Source: Blastobasis lacticolella
Lineage: Eukaryota; Arthropoda; Insecta; Lepidoptera; Blastobasidae
Length of the DNA stretch: 64,000 bases
Direction of reading: 5' to 3'
Assembly (NCBI GenBank): GCA_905147135.1
Contig: LR990058.1
Location: forward strand, 13,801,349-13,865,348
In this document: positions 32,197 through 41,955 of the stretch, piece after piece
Numbering within the stretch: the stretch's first letter is position 1
How the letters are laid out: every line of letters begins with the position of its first letter
Notes under the pieces: model-generated
What the model was told of the DNA's origin: nothing
The model's input: only the letters and a program-made list of their open reading frames with translations
Database searches by the model: none
Made by a program: the position numbers and the translations under genes

Positions 32197-32474
32197 ATTC
32201 ATGATATTCCACCAGTTGCGAGTGGTGACCTCGTGGCAGCACTGAAGTTCTAAGCCCGAAAGTACGGTCACTTATCTAGTACCTCGCATGCGGGGCTTTT
32301 GTCATCGCTCCTAAAAATATATTCATGATATCCCACCAGTTTCGAGTAGTGACCTCGTGGCAGCACTGAAGTTCTAAACCCGAAAGTACGGTTACCCATC
32401 CAGTACCTCGCATGCGGGGCTTTTGTCATCGCTCCTAAAAAAATATTCATGATATCCCACCAGTCTTGGACTTC
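32197..32474 (+). repeat. 124-bp tandem repeat, about 2.2 units
   Basis: 'attcatgatat' recurs at 32197, 32321 and 32445, a 124-bp period, with 'cgtggcagcactgaagttct' and 'cctcgcatgcggggcttttg' in each full unit. The unit holds the near-palindrome 'cgcatgcg'. The period is not a multiple of 3, so the minus-strand ORF across it is not a repeat protein. Confidence 0.92.
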
Positions 32475-33667
32475 ACAGCTGCAAGGCAACTGGCACGTAA
32501 AGTTGTCGAGATCCACCAAGTCGCCGGTCGGGCTTGCGGCTGTGAGAGGTGACAGTTTGTAGTGGCGGACATTTTGCGGTCCGCCGGAGTGGCGGCGCAG
32601 GCGCCAGCGGGAATGTTGCTCTACCTCATTTTGATTGGTTTTAGGTTCTGCTTACTCGGTGGATCATTGAAAAACTTTGTGGTATGTAAAATATTGATGG
32701 GTCCTGTCAGATCTATGCATGCTCAATAGTCTGGTATTAGACATGGACAAGACATTACACATATTACTTTATAATACTCGTTCTCTCATTCTTCGACCCA
32801 CTTCACTTTACTCTTGTCTCTTCACTTTGTCCAACTTGAATATTATTTTACCTTAGTTTTATTTATATATTGTATTCATTATTTCCTACTTAGTCGTAGT
32901 TTTTATTTTTTATTTTTTTTATGGTTTTTGTATATGTATTAAGTATGTGCTTCCGGACTATATTTGCATAAATATCCTTTCTCCTTTTTACTAACGTAGT
33001 TTTGTTTTCTTTTTCTTTTTTTTCCTGCACCGCCTACCTTTCTCAGGCTTAGATTATCCCGGTTGACTGGTAGATAAGGCTATTTCAGCTTTACGTCCAC
33101 CACTGTGCTTTTTGTCCATAAAGTTTTAATGAATAAATAAATATTAATATTTAGATTAATTGGTATAATTCTTTACAGGGCATTAATTGCGATCTATAGA
33201 GCACAACAACCTTAGTATTATCTATCGAAATCTAAATAAATTGAAGTACTTAACTTATTTAAATAAGGAAATTTACTTTGATTTCTGTAGATAAAATATT
33301 AAGTCAGTCAATGTATTTAGATTTTTGTGTGTAATACTTAGCGTTGCCGTGCTCTACTTTTGTCTTTTTTTATCTTATCTTTCTTAATTTAGAAGGTACC
33401 TACAAAGTATTGTACCCATGCTGGGTGGATCCGTTAGATCCCGTCTGTGATAACTAATATGGCGGTTATAGACCACCACTGCATCGGATGCGAGTCCATA
33501 AAAATAGTCCGTCATGATTATGTTTTCGTACCAATGGAGGCATCTCCTACATACGAAACATATAGGAAATATAGTAAGTAGGTAGGTACCAAGTATGTAG
33601 GAACACCACAAAATGAGCTTGCCACGCTATAATAGACAACTTTGACAGAACTTGGATACCTACTGCT
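32475..33667. other. no gene seen; retroelement 3' UTR-like DNA
   Basis: 32700-33135 is T-rich and ends 'aatgaataaataaat', with 'tacgtccaccactgtgcttt', like a LINE 3' UTR. 33200-33370 shares 'gaaatctaaataaattga' and 'cgtgctctacttttgtc' with 62670-62815, another dispersed repeat. No coding. Confidence 0.4.
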
Positions 33668-33800
33668 TTTTTTATGTTATATGATAGGCGAAAAGGTAAG
33701 CAGGACACTTGATGGAAAGTGGTCACCACCGCCTAAGAAAACATCATCGTGTAGAGGATGGAGCATCACCAGGTACGTTGCCCCCCTCTAGATAGGCGGT
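33668..33800 (-). mobile_element. LINE-E 3'-end fragment
   Basis: 'ttttttatgttatatgatag', 'acacttgatggaaagtggtc' and 'catcaccaggtacgttgccc' match the inverted LINE-E tail with divergence. Confidence 0.55.
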
Positions 33801-34446
33801 GGCCACATAGGACGCCACGCGATGCATCAGCAATATTGTGCCGAATGCTCCGCGCGTCCATAGCCAGTCGTTCGCCATCACCCGTCCCGACTAGTCTATC
33901 CAAACTATATATTTTGGTTCTTGAATACAATCAACTTTGTATAGACCTAATAGAAACCCAATTGAGATTCTACAATAAGATCTCGAATAAATACAGTTCT
34001 TGATGGATCCCATGTCATAATACGAAGGAAACACTATGACTAGGAAGCTGTCATATAAATTCTTTATTCTTTATTCTTTATTGTACACAAACATGACATA
34101 ATTATACAGTACAGTAACAGAGATGTACAAAGGCGAGCTTAACTCAGTGAGCATAAATAGTAATTTGGCTCTCGCAAACTCTCTTGAAATAGGTAAAAAG
34201 AACATTCCTCGCATCAGTAGGCATGGATATCGAGTGTCACAAGCTACGACACTGATGCACACCTTTGCCTCTACCACATTCATACAGGTTCTCATAAATT
34301 TACTAATTAAATAAAATTTTTGAGAAAACAACTAGCTTGGAGTAAGATAATATCATTCTAGGGCGTCCACTGTAGACTTTTATGTGAGTACTTATGAGTT
34401 TGGGCTTATATTCACCTTGTCGGTGATAAATAATGCATCGGCTTTT
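33801..34446. other. retroelement tail-like segment, no gene seen
   Basis: 'ttctttattgtacacaaaca' to 'tgtacaaaggcgagctta' at 34070-34140 resembles 978-1040 and 21640-21700, a probable inverted retroelement end. 33990-34040 may be a LINE-E edge. No gene. Confidence 0.4.
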
Positions 34447-34760
34447 TTTATGCTACGCAGTAACAGTCGAGCAGACAGCCCAGCTGATTGTGCGGTAACT
34501 GTCGCCTATAACATGTACGATTCATTATTAAGTAGATTTAAGATTTAAGTCGTACGCAACAAAAATGCAGAACCGCAGGTTCTGGTGCGTTGCCACTGTG
34601 AGGACTAAGATTAATGCCTTATGCCCGCAATTGCGCTGGCTACCTTATCCTACAAACCGAAACACAACAAAGCAGGCATTATTGCTAGGCGGCAGAAATA
34701 GATAAGGCGGTGGTCCTCACCCACGCGGACTCCTTAGGCTTGACAGAGTCCTGATAACAT
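34447..34760 (+). repeat. repeat D copy 3
   Basis: 'ggtaactgtcgcctataaca', 'aacaaaaatgcagaaccgca', 'gctggctaccttatcctaca', 'gataaggcggtggtcctcac'. Plus orientation, nearly complete. Confidence 0.72.
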
Positions 34761-34835
34761 TCGATATGAATTTCGGCTTCGTAAAGTGTCGTCTCTATCC
34801 TCGCGTGCATGTGAGGAAGTAAATAAACAAATTAC

Positions 34836-35098
34836 AATATTGGCGTTAATGTCCCGGTTGTGCCTCGATAACCCTGCTGCCAGGGGAACCTGAGCAGATT
34901 GGATCATGGTTACACGTTAGTCGCCTGAATGTGCAGGTTTCATCATGATATTTTCCCTCTCCGTAAGAGCATCGGTTAGTATTCAAGAAATGTACATAAC
35001 TCGGAAAAGAGTTATTGGTACATGGCCGCGGCGTGACTCTAACCCGGTACCTCTCGCTTACGAGTCGGATACCCTAACCGCACGGCCCCCGATGCTCC
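34836..35098 (-). mobile_element. SINE-A copy 8 (inverted, internally deleted)
   Basis: 'ttggcgttaatgtcccggtt' then a jump over the middle to 'aaccctgctgccaggggaac', and on through the inverted body to a head with 'cttacgagtcggatacccta'. Lies about 280 bp upstream of the protease start. Confidence 0.75.
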
Positions 35099-35290
35099 TA
35101 ATGTGAGTAGGTAAATACGAAGCTGAAACAAGTCGATTGCACCACCGACTAGTGTACCTACTTTTGACGACAAAGTAGTAAAATATCACAATTTTACTAC
35201 TTTGGTAATTGGTAATACCAATATCAATATACTTCAGGAAATACATAACTATAAACAAGCAATGTTTTTATTTTATTTTGATACATTTAT

Positions 35291-35298
35291 TATCGATA
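35291..35298. promoter_or_regulatory. TATCGATA (DRE-like) box upstream of the protease
   Basis: An exact TATCGATA about 82 bp before the protease start codon, at a plausible core-promoter distance. DREF sites are promoter motifs in Drosophila. Function here is inferred from position only. Confidence 0.3.
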
Positions 35299-35379
35299 GT
35301 TGGACTTACATATACAGTTTCATAGCTATAGGTACTTAGGTAGATATTATTAGAATTACATATAACACTAGTATAGAAA

Positions 35380-36255
35380 ATGATGTTTATTTTAAGTTTC
35401 CTGTTTCTACTAGGAAAACACTGTTGTGCCAAAAATATTCGTCTAATTGGAGGGCACAATACCGTGCTCGATTATCCGTACATCGTTAGACTGGAGGTCC
35501 AAACCCTAGAAGGTGATATCGTGACATCGTTGAAGATTGGCCCGAAATTTGTTTGGAATTCCCACGCTTGTACTGGGACTACTATTTCGCCGATGTGGAC
35601 TCTCACGGCTGCACATTGTGTCATGACGTTAAAGTCCATCCCTGCCCATTTATACAAAGCAGTTATCAGATATGGCGCAGAGCTTAGCGAATCATCCAAT
35701 AGCAGTTTCAGTAACGTGACCAATTTCGTTGAGCATCCCGGATACCGAAGTCAAACTCTCGTTAACAAGTTCTTCCGATTCAAAAATGACATTGGTCTTT
35801 TAAAGACCCAGCCTATTCATTTGGAACACTATGGCAAGATCAGCGCTGTGGACTATAGCACTTTCGTCGGCTTGGAAGTTGATGTCGTTGGATACGGACT
35901 GATGTCATCTGATACTCGTACTCCACATGGTTTGTCGAGTACGCTGATCTTGAAGAAGCCTCTACAAGTTGCAAAAGCGATGGTCAAAAAGTGTGACAAG
36001 AAAGAATTATCTTACTTATATCCGATTCTGTGTTTGGCCGGTCCTTGCAGGCAAGCAATATCGTTGTGTCCCGGCGACTCTGGTGGTCCTTTAATTCACA
36101 TGTCGAAGGTAGTAGCGGTCAACTCGATGGCCCATGTCACTGATTGCTACGTAGATGCCAGATATAGGACTAATAACGTGGGGTATATGACCCCCCTGAG
36201 TTTGTATCTGGACTGGATTTTTAGACACGTTAACGACACTTCACCAGATATATAG
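35380..36255 (+). CDS. secreted S1A serine protease, chymotrypsin-like
   Basis: Predicted secreted endopeptidase of the trypsin/chymotrypsin fold, 291 residues in one uninterrupted frame. Residues 1-17 form a hydrophobic signal peptide. Cleavage after Arg21 would expose LIGG, the counterpart of the IVGG activation end, so it is probably a zymogen with a four-residue activation peptide. Catalytic residues are His79 (TAAHC), Asp137 (NDIGLL) and Ser234 (PGDSGGP). Cys64-Cys80 and Cys230-Cys256 fit the 42-58 and 191-220 disulfides. The S1 position 189 equivalent is Ser228, predicting chymotrypsin-like rather than trypsin-like specificity. N-glycosylation sequons occur at Asn107, Asn112 and Asn285. 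ATGATG gives two possible starts and the first follows GAAA. The last domain helix (LYLDWI) is present. No clip domain is visible. Substrate unknown: digestion, immunity or reproduction are all possible. It is intronless here, isolated and intact. Confidence 0.93.
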   Translation: MMFILSFLFLLGKHCCAKNIRLIGGHNTVLDYPYIVRLEVQTLEGDIVTSLKIGPKFVWNSHACTGTTISPMWTLTAAHCVMTLKSIPAHLYKAVIRYGAELSESSNSSFSNVTNFVEHPGYRSQTLVNKFFRFKNDIGLLKTQPIHLEHYGKISAVDYSTFVGLEVDVVGYGLMSSDTRTPHGLSSTLILKKPLQVAKAMVKKCDKKELSYLYPILCLAGPCRQAISLCPGDSGGPLIHMSKVVAVNSMAHVTDCYVDARYRTNNVGYMTPLSLYLDWIFRHVNDTSPDI

Positions 36256-36261
36256 ATGTTC

Positions 36262-36267
36262 AATAAA
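36262..36267 (+). terminator. poly(A) signal AATAAA
   Basis: AATAAA begins 7 bases after the protease stop codon, which would give a very short 3' UTR, and is followed by T-rich sequence. Some insect digestive protease genes have similarly short 3' UTRs. Confidence 0.65.
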
Positions 36268-36628
36268 TAACATTTTTAAATATTTCCTTTTATTGCTACT
36301 GTGTTTCCTTAAGGTAAAAGGCAAAATAAAAAACCTACGTGTCACAAAATGCGATAAGTGAAAATGAGATCGTTACGAAAACAATTTTATGGATACTTTA
36401 TAGTATTATTTTCAAATGGTCGTCAAGTAACAATACTTGCGTAGTTACAGGTATTAAGGTTTGAAAAAAGAAACAAAGTTGAATAAAGCTAATTTTGTTT
36501 ACGGTGAGATAGCACCGACGCATCCCAATTTTTTGTTACATATAGTCTGTTTTGGCTGAAAGAAAACTGTAGGTACGTATACGTTGCAGAATATGACTGA
36601 TACGAGTACTTTTACATACTTGCTGATT
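36268..36628. other. no gene seen
   Basis: AT-rich region downstream of the protease, no recognisable feature. Confidence 0.3.
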
Positions 36629-36885
36629 CATCATTACAGCCCATAACAGTCCACTGCAGGACTTAGGGCCTCTCCCACGAAAGGGAGGTTTTTGCCATAA
36701 GCTCCACGATTGGCACGCGGTTTGGATATCGCAGTGTTATAAACATAACAATGGAAACCGCTGCTGCCCATTTCCCAGTCTACGAAGACTCTAGATCTTT
36801 TGCCTCAAAAATGAGTCGCCTTGTACGACACCCACGAGTATAAGGGGTTATTGCTATTTTACTCTGATGGACACCAACGGCTAAG
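36629..36885 (-). mobile_element. SINE-B copy 8 (inverted)
   Basis: 'cagcccataacagtccactg' to 'ttttactctgatggacacca'. Complete but diverged at the head. Confidence 0.75.
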
Positions 36886-37974
36886 TAACTTGCTGATTAC
36901 GACAAATCAGTAAATGAAAACCGAACTATATAATAGAAATATAATTTTCCTGGTAACCCCAAAATATTTATCAGCATTAACCAGTACCGAAGTAGAGCAC
37001 GCATCAAGCCGCACCACAGATTCAGGTGCGAATCGAACACGATTTGGCCATCAGCGGGGGCGTCGTGAGTCGCGTCTCGCCTCCCCTCCCCCCTCCCTTG
37101 TCTCCGAATCAAATTGAATAGGAGAGTTGCACCGCTCACCGCGCGAGCTTAGTGCGCGCAATTGGGCGTATGTGGCTTGGTATGGAGTCTGTGCAGGTAA
37201 TTCAGTTAAGTGCTTACCTCCTGCCTTGCGTTGCGATATAATTCGGATGCTAATGCTTGTCGAGGAGTTTGAATTCTGTGCGCGCGTCATTGAGTCTTGA
37301 TGGATTTGTAGGTTAGCGCGGGAAGCCATATTCTGTTGTTTGAAATGTTTTGATCAGATCGTTGTAAAGTGTGTACAAAAAAAGGCTATTAAGTACTATG
37401 GGCACAATGCGGGCGCTGCGCGTTTGCTTACAAACAATAAAATCAGCACTTTGTCGTTAAGTTTAGAATCCAAAATTGTATAATCATTAAATACAAGTTG
37501 TGCTGAATTCGCGTATGGACTCTGAAAGGCCTTTTCTTTGTACCTATAGCATCTTTATTTGAGGCGTATTAGTTCTTTTAACGTCACGTTGTCAACTCAA
37601 TCAATGACACACCTCATTAGTTTGTCATTTTCTATCGAATCGTACTTTAGATCTCTGCGTCAGCACATTGAATCCATCAACTTTACCCGGTTCGCTGAGA
37701 GAAATATCCAATTCAGCATCAGCAAGTAATAACGGGCAGCTGCCGTCGAAAAGTGTTGCAAAAAAGCAGTTTCCGATCGACGGACCGGTCTGCAGCAGAA
37801 TAAATAATTAGACAGTGGCCATTGGAGTTGCCGCATGAATCATGCAGCGTGGACTACGGAGTAGTTGGGCGGAATTGATTGGTCGATCGAGAACAATGGA
37901 CCTGTATAGGTCGACGAAAAACCGTATGGTGAACGAATGAAATAGGATTTAGTACTAATACTATCAGTATTTTA
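36886..37974. other. single-copy-looking DNA, no gene seen
   Basis: 37000-37330 is GC-rich with open frames on both strands ('gtcgcgtctcgcctcccctc'), none with a domain. The contrast with repeat-rich surroundings suggests single-copy, possibly regulatory, DNA. Confidence 0.3.
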
Positions 37975-38262
37975 TATGCTACGCAGTGACAATAAAGTAG
38001 ACAGCCTATCTGAGGGTAAGCGGTAACTGTCGCCCATAACATGTACGATTCAAACAGGTTGCAGGCAACAAAAATGCAGAATCGCAGGTCCGTTTTCACT
38101 GTGAGGACTAAGATGAAATGCCTCGTGCCTGTAATTGCGCTGGCTACCTTATCCAATTTTAACATAACAATGCAAGCATTGTTGCTTGGCGCCAGAAACG
38201 GATAAGGCTTTACCCTGTATTTACCTTGGCGGACTTCTCAGACTTGACAGAACCACCTGATA
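37975..38262 (+). repeat. repeat D copy 4
   Basis: 'tgctacgcagtgacaataaa', 'cggtaactgtcgcccataac', 'aacaaaaatgcagaatcgca', 'gcgctggctaccttatccaa', 'ggcggacttctcagacttga'. Plus orientation. Confidence 0.72.
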
Positions 38263-38319
38263 TACCGCAGCCAAACAATATTATTTTATAAAGTTATTGT
38301 GTTCTTCTCCGTAAGTTCA

Positions 38320-38600
38320 CATTCTTTGGTTGCTCACAAGCAATGCTCAGTCGGGCAGACTAAACCTAGTCCAATTCAACCTCTCAAAGACATAGACAAA
38401 AGAGATACTTTTGTTATAATGCCGCAGTTCCAAGGAACACCTCTTTCCATCTCAAAAAGTATCGGGATCCTTGGTGTCGACATCCATGTCGGTGATGGGA
38501 CAGCGTGCGATACTGGAGCCACCTGGAAGGTAAGGTAAAACTCGCATCGAAAAAGCTTGGAGTGCTTAACAGGGCTAATTGCCTGGAGAAGAACACGGAC
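38320..38600 (+). mobile_element. Jockey/CR1-like LINE, post-palm RT fragment
   Basis: Plus-strand translation reads FVIMPQFQGTPLSISKSIG, then ILGVDI, and in another frame KLASKKLGVLNRA. This is the segment C-terminal to the palm of Jockey/CR1-like reverse transcriptases ('SIGILGVDI...KLASKKLGVLNRA'). Frameshifted and truncated on both sides. It probably belongs to the same broad family as LINE-E. Confidence 0.75.
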
Positions 38601-38602
38601 GG

Positions 38603-38705
38603 AAGGTCTACATGATGGAAAGTGGCCATCGTCATTTGGCCGCTATCGTCCAGGACATCTGCAATCTAAGGAGAGCGGATGCATGAATGAATGAATGAAT
38701 GAATG
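38603..38705 (-). mobile_element. LINE-E-like 3' fragment with (GAAT)n
   Basis: 'tacatgatggaaagtggcca' and 'ggacatctgcaatctaagga' match the inverted tail variant at 39880. It ends in a (GAAT)5 run at 38683-38705. Confidence 0.5.
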
Positions 38706-39360
38706 ATTTATTGCTTCAAAATGTGGTATAAAAATAGATTTACAATAAGACACTCGCTTCTCACACTTTACCAGAATCTGGCATGCAATATTTAAAGTAA
38801 TTTGTTAATCTAGTTAATAGCAAAATGTCCGTAGGTAACAAATTTCATAAATAATCATTAATCTACAAAATAAATATGTCATTCCAGATAATAAATTAAA
38901 TAAATTGAGTCTTTTACAACAATTAATTAAGACGAAGATAAATAGATATGTCATTACAATTATGCTAATTTTAAACGTCAAAATAAGAAACCACGTTAAA
39001 GCAGCAACCAAACGCTAACATTACACTGGCAACACTTCCCTACGTCATAACCACTTCAGACCGATGTCATACTGCTAACGGTCATTTTGACTCTTCCCAA
39101 ACGACAAGCGAAATATGGATTGGCTAGCTATTTTTCCTGTGCCGGCCTTTGAGGTAGGAACCTATAGATTTAACCTATAATATACTGACGTTCATCAGTG
39201 TTCATATTGTAACCTAAACTAAATAAAAATATATTGTATTACAGAGTGAAATGACCCCTACATAAAATAAACATGGTGAAGGAGACCCTTCATTCTGCAG
39301 CTGACTGTACCTAAAATAAAAATAACGTGTGCAAAATAAATTATTGAAAAAAAGGATAGG
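38706..39360. other. no gene seen
   Basis: 'tttattgcttcaaaatgtgg' at 38709 looks like an inverted retroelement tail. The remainder is AT-rich. Confidence 0.3.
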
Positions 39361-39480
39361 TATTATTATATTAGACGGGACTTGGACGCGACGTATCTTT
39401 ATGATTTGTTTTCCCGACGTTTCGGTAGGGTTACACCCACCGTGGTCACGAGACGACTCAGGACGTCTAATATAATAATA
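39361..39480. repeat. 120-bp element with perfect 16-bp TIRs
   Basis: The left end TATTATTATATTAGAC and right end GTCTAATATAATAATA are exact inverse complements, spaced 88 bp apart. The interior contains 'cccgacgtttcggtaggg' and 'accgtggtcacgagacgact'. Class unknown: a miniature foldback element is the simplest reading. Confidence 0.6.
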
Positions 39481-39879
39481 TGTGTAAAGAACGCGAGTTT
39501 AGTTTGAAACAAATAAAAGGATAGGTATTTCTTATTTAAGACTTTATATTATTTCATTTCAATGAAACACTGGAAGTGTCCAAACCCACTCAACTCGGAT
39601 ATATCGGTACCCCCACCTGACGGTAGCATCCTGCGCCCATCAAACCTTGCGCATACCCACATCTCCCTATAGCTCGATAGATCCACCCCACTAAGTGATT
39701 TGTCCGCTACCCTGCATTATTGATGCGCAGCCCTCGATTCGCTTCAAACTCCCGTACACAAAATGGTGCTGTAGATATATACCGGGATATATCAGGATAT
39801 GCAGCAGCATATAACAAGTTGTGCAATCTATTTTGAGATTGACAAAATTTGAAGGTGCATTAATTCACGCCATAATGTT
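39481..39879. other. no gene seen
   Basis: No coding or repeat signal recognised. Confidence 0.3.
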
Positions 39880-39962
39880 TTTTATTAGCTAGGGAGGCAC
39901 ACAGACGACGGTTCACCTGATGGAAAGCGGCCACCGCAGAACATCTGCTATCTAAAGGGAGC
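39880..39962 (-). mobile_element. LINE-E-like 3'-end fragment
   Basis: 'ttttttattagctagggagg', 'cacctgatggaaagcggcca' and 'ctgctatctaaagggagcgg' match the variant tail at 38603. Confidence 0.5.
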
Positions 39963-41004
39963 GGATACGGATGCAGGTTTTTGTTAGAAATGCTACGCAG
40001 AAGCGCTACGCGTATCGCGTAGCCGTAGCAGCAGACACTGCAGAACCTCTATCATTGTTACATTATCACCTTTATATACAGCACAAGAGCATATGCGCAT
40101 TACGACTTCAAGAAAATTTTTCTTTGCCGCTACAGCAACGTTCACGGTATTTGGTGCATCTTTAGCCAAAATCAGTTCCCTAAAAGAAGAGAGCAGTAGC
40201 TGTCCCTTACGCCCAAAAGACTCGTCCTTTACCCCCAGGGTATTTTTTATATAATATGTAAGTATAAATTTTATTCAGGAATACTATAAAAACCGTTTAA
40301 CAACTGCACTGTAGTGCAAAGGAATATGATCCTTAAGGTGGTCATGCACTTATGCTTCTGCATTGTACCTGTGACGACAGAATGATTTGTTATTAATTTT
40401 CCGTCGAAAAAGAGGGTTGTTATAAGTTTGATATGTCTGTCTGTGGCAATGTAGCTGCAATGTAGCGGCAAATGGACCAAGTTCCATGTTTTTTAATTAT
40501 TTGAAAGCTTGTTTACTCGTTATGGTTTTCAGTTTCGTTCGTTAAAATCGGGAAAGCTTTGGAAAGTATTTGAGTACCATGTCTTTTTCGGGTGTTTATG
40601 GTTTGGCATAATTATGTCGATTTGGTTAGTTAGGTACGTAACTACGTACCTACATCTTTGAATAATTCACAGATTTTTCCATACTACTAATTTATTTACC
40701 TTCACCGTAGAAGCACTTGTCATTTATAAAATAAGTAAGCAAGTGAAAACTCTTTATTGCACACATATCACAAGACAATATACAAGATTCAGCGTAATAC
40801 AGACTGTACAGTTCAAATTTTGTTTGCCTAGTAGGTATATATTCGATAGTTAGGACACACGCGTTGCGCGCGCGACGCTAGTTTCTAGTCTGGCCGCCCG
40901 GCCCTACCCCCTCCCAAGGGTGGCTAGTCGCAAGCGCATGATAGTTTGGATTCACACAGCCACTGTCAATACACAAAATACAAATCAAATTAGTTTATTT
41001 TATT
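39963..41004. other. no gene seen
   Basis: Contains a retroelement-tail-like 'ctctttattgcacacatatc' at about 40750 and a CpG-rich patch at 40860-40930 ('gttgcgcgcgcgacgct'). No gene. Confidence 0.35.
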
Positions 41005-41093
41005 TACGTAATACGTTTTATATCTATATATATATTGCGACATTTGGTTTTTGGACTATTTTTATGTCGTGGCGTCCTTTGTAATAAATATTT

Positions 41094-41124
<31 letters not shown>

Positions 41125-41125
41125 A
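41005..41125 (+). mobile_element. retroelement 3' end with (TTTC)n tail
   Basis: 'tttttatgtcgtggcgtcct', then 'gtaataaatattttctttct', and a perfect (CTTT) run to 41124. A related end is inserted in SINE-A copy 9 at 41641-41758 ('tttttatgttgtggtgttgt'). Non-LTR class inferred from the simple-repeat tail. Confidence 0.55.
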
Positions 41126-41562
41126 ATAGATATGCGCGCAAAGGCGGCCTTAAGTACTTAGGGTTAAGACCTGCAAAATACCAATAATTGCAACTGTCTT
41201 AATGAAATACCACAAATACGGCAATGTACCAGAGACCCAAATGACTCAATATCAATGCACTAAGTATTAATTCATCATCGTAACCATCTTAATATATTCA
41301 CATTTAAAAATTATGTAAATAAATGTACCACTCGACAAAATTGTGGTGCGGGCCGTCTAAGGGCTACTGCATTATTCATGTCAAACACTTGCTTATTTGC
41401 AAGCCGAAGGATTTATGATAGATCTAAATTAAATTTTACTATGTGTAGAAATAAAAGGAACATTAGCCTTTAAATACGTAGCTAGAGATAATGCTCTAAG
41501 GAGTTGTAACGAAGCTAAACAGGCTGATGTACATTATGTATTCACGTAATGTTCTAATACCC
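41126..41562. other. no gene seen
   Basis: AT-rich, featureless. Confidence 0.3.
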
Positions 41563-41955
41563 GTAAGCGAGAGGTAACGGGTTTGAATCCCGCTGTAGCC
41601 ATGTATCATGATTTTTTCTGAGTTGTGTACATTAGTTGAATATGTTTTAATAATTGTGTTCTTTTTATGTCTTTTTGGTTTACTGTTTCTTTTTATGTTG
41701 TGGTGTTGTTGTTTATGTAAATAAATGTTCTTTCTTTCTTCTTTCCTTCTTCTTTCTAACCGATGCCCTCACGGTGAAGGAAAACATCGTGATGATACTG
41801 AATGTGTAACCATGATACAATCTGCTTAGGTTCCCCTTTTAGCAGCGTCACAGAGGTTAGATGGGAGTCGCTCCACAGTATTTACTTGATCGGCTAAATC
41901 CTAGATCATGGTCAAAGCGGTTCCCGCGCCCTCGTGCGCGAAAACACAACATGTA
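41563..41955 (+). mobile_element. SINE-A copy 9, split by a (TTTC)n-tailed insert
   Basis: 'taagcgagaggtaacgggtt' through 'tacattagttgaata' (41640) is followed by 118 bp of foreign DNA ending 'ttcttctttc'. The SINE then resumes with 'taaccgatgccctcacggtg' and ends 'cgcgaaaacacaac'. The insert matches the retroelement end at 41005-41125. Confidence 0.78.

Noticed and set aside
32268..32519. Repeat protein across the 124-bp tandem units
   Set aside because: The 124-bp period shifts frame between units, so the apparent duplication in protein is in different frames and not a real repeat domain.
35472..35723. 83-residue antisense frame inside the protease
   Set aside because: A shadow of the protease coding strand with no motif of its own.
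39361..39480. Hammerhead-type ribozyme on the minus strand
   Set aside because: 'ccgaaacgtcggg' resembles the GAAA side of a hammerhead, but the CUGANGA core is not present intact (nearest is CTCGTGA) and stem III cannot be drawn convincingly.
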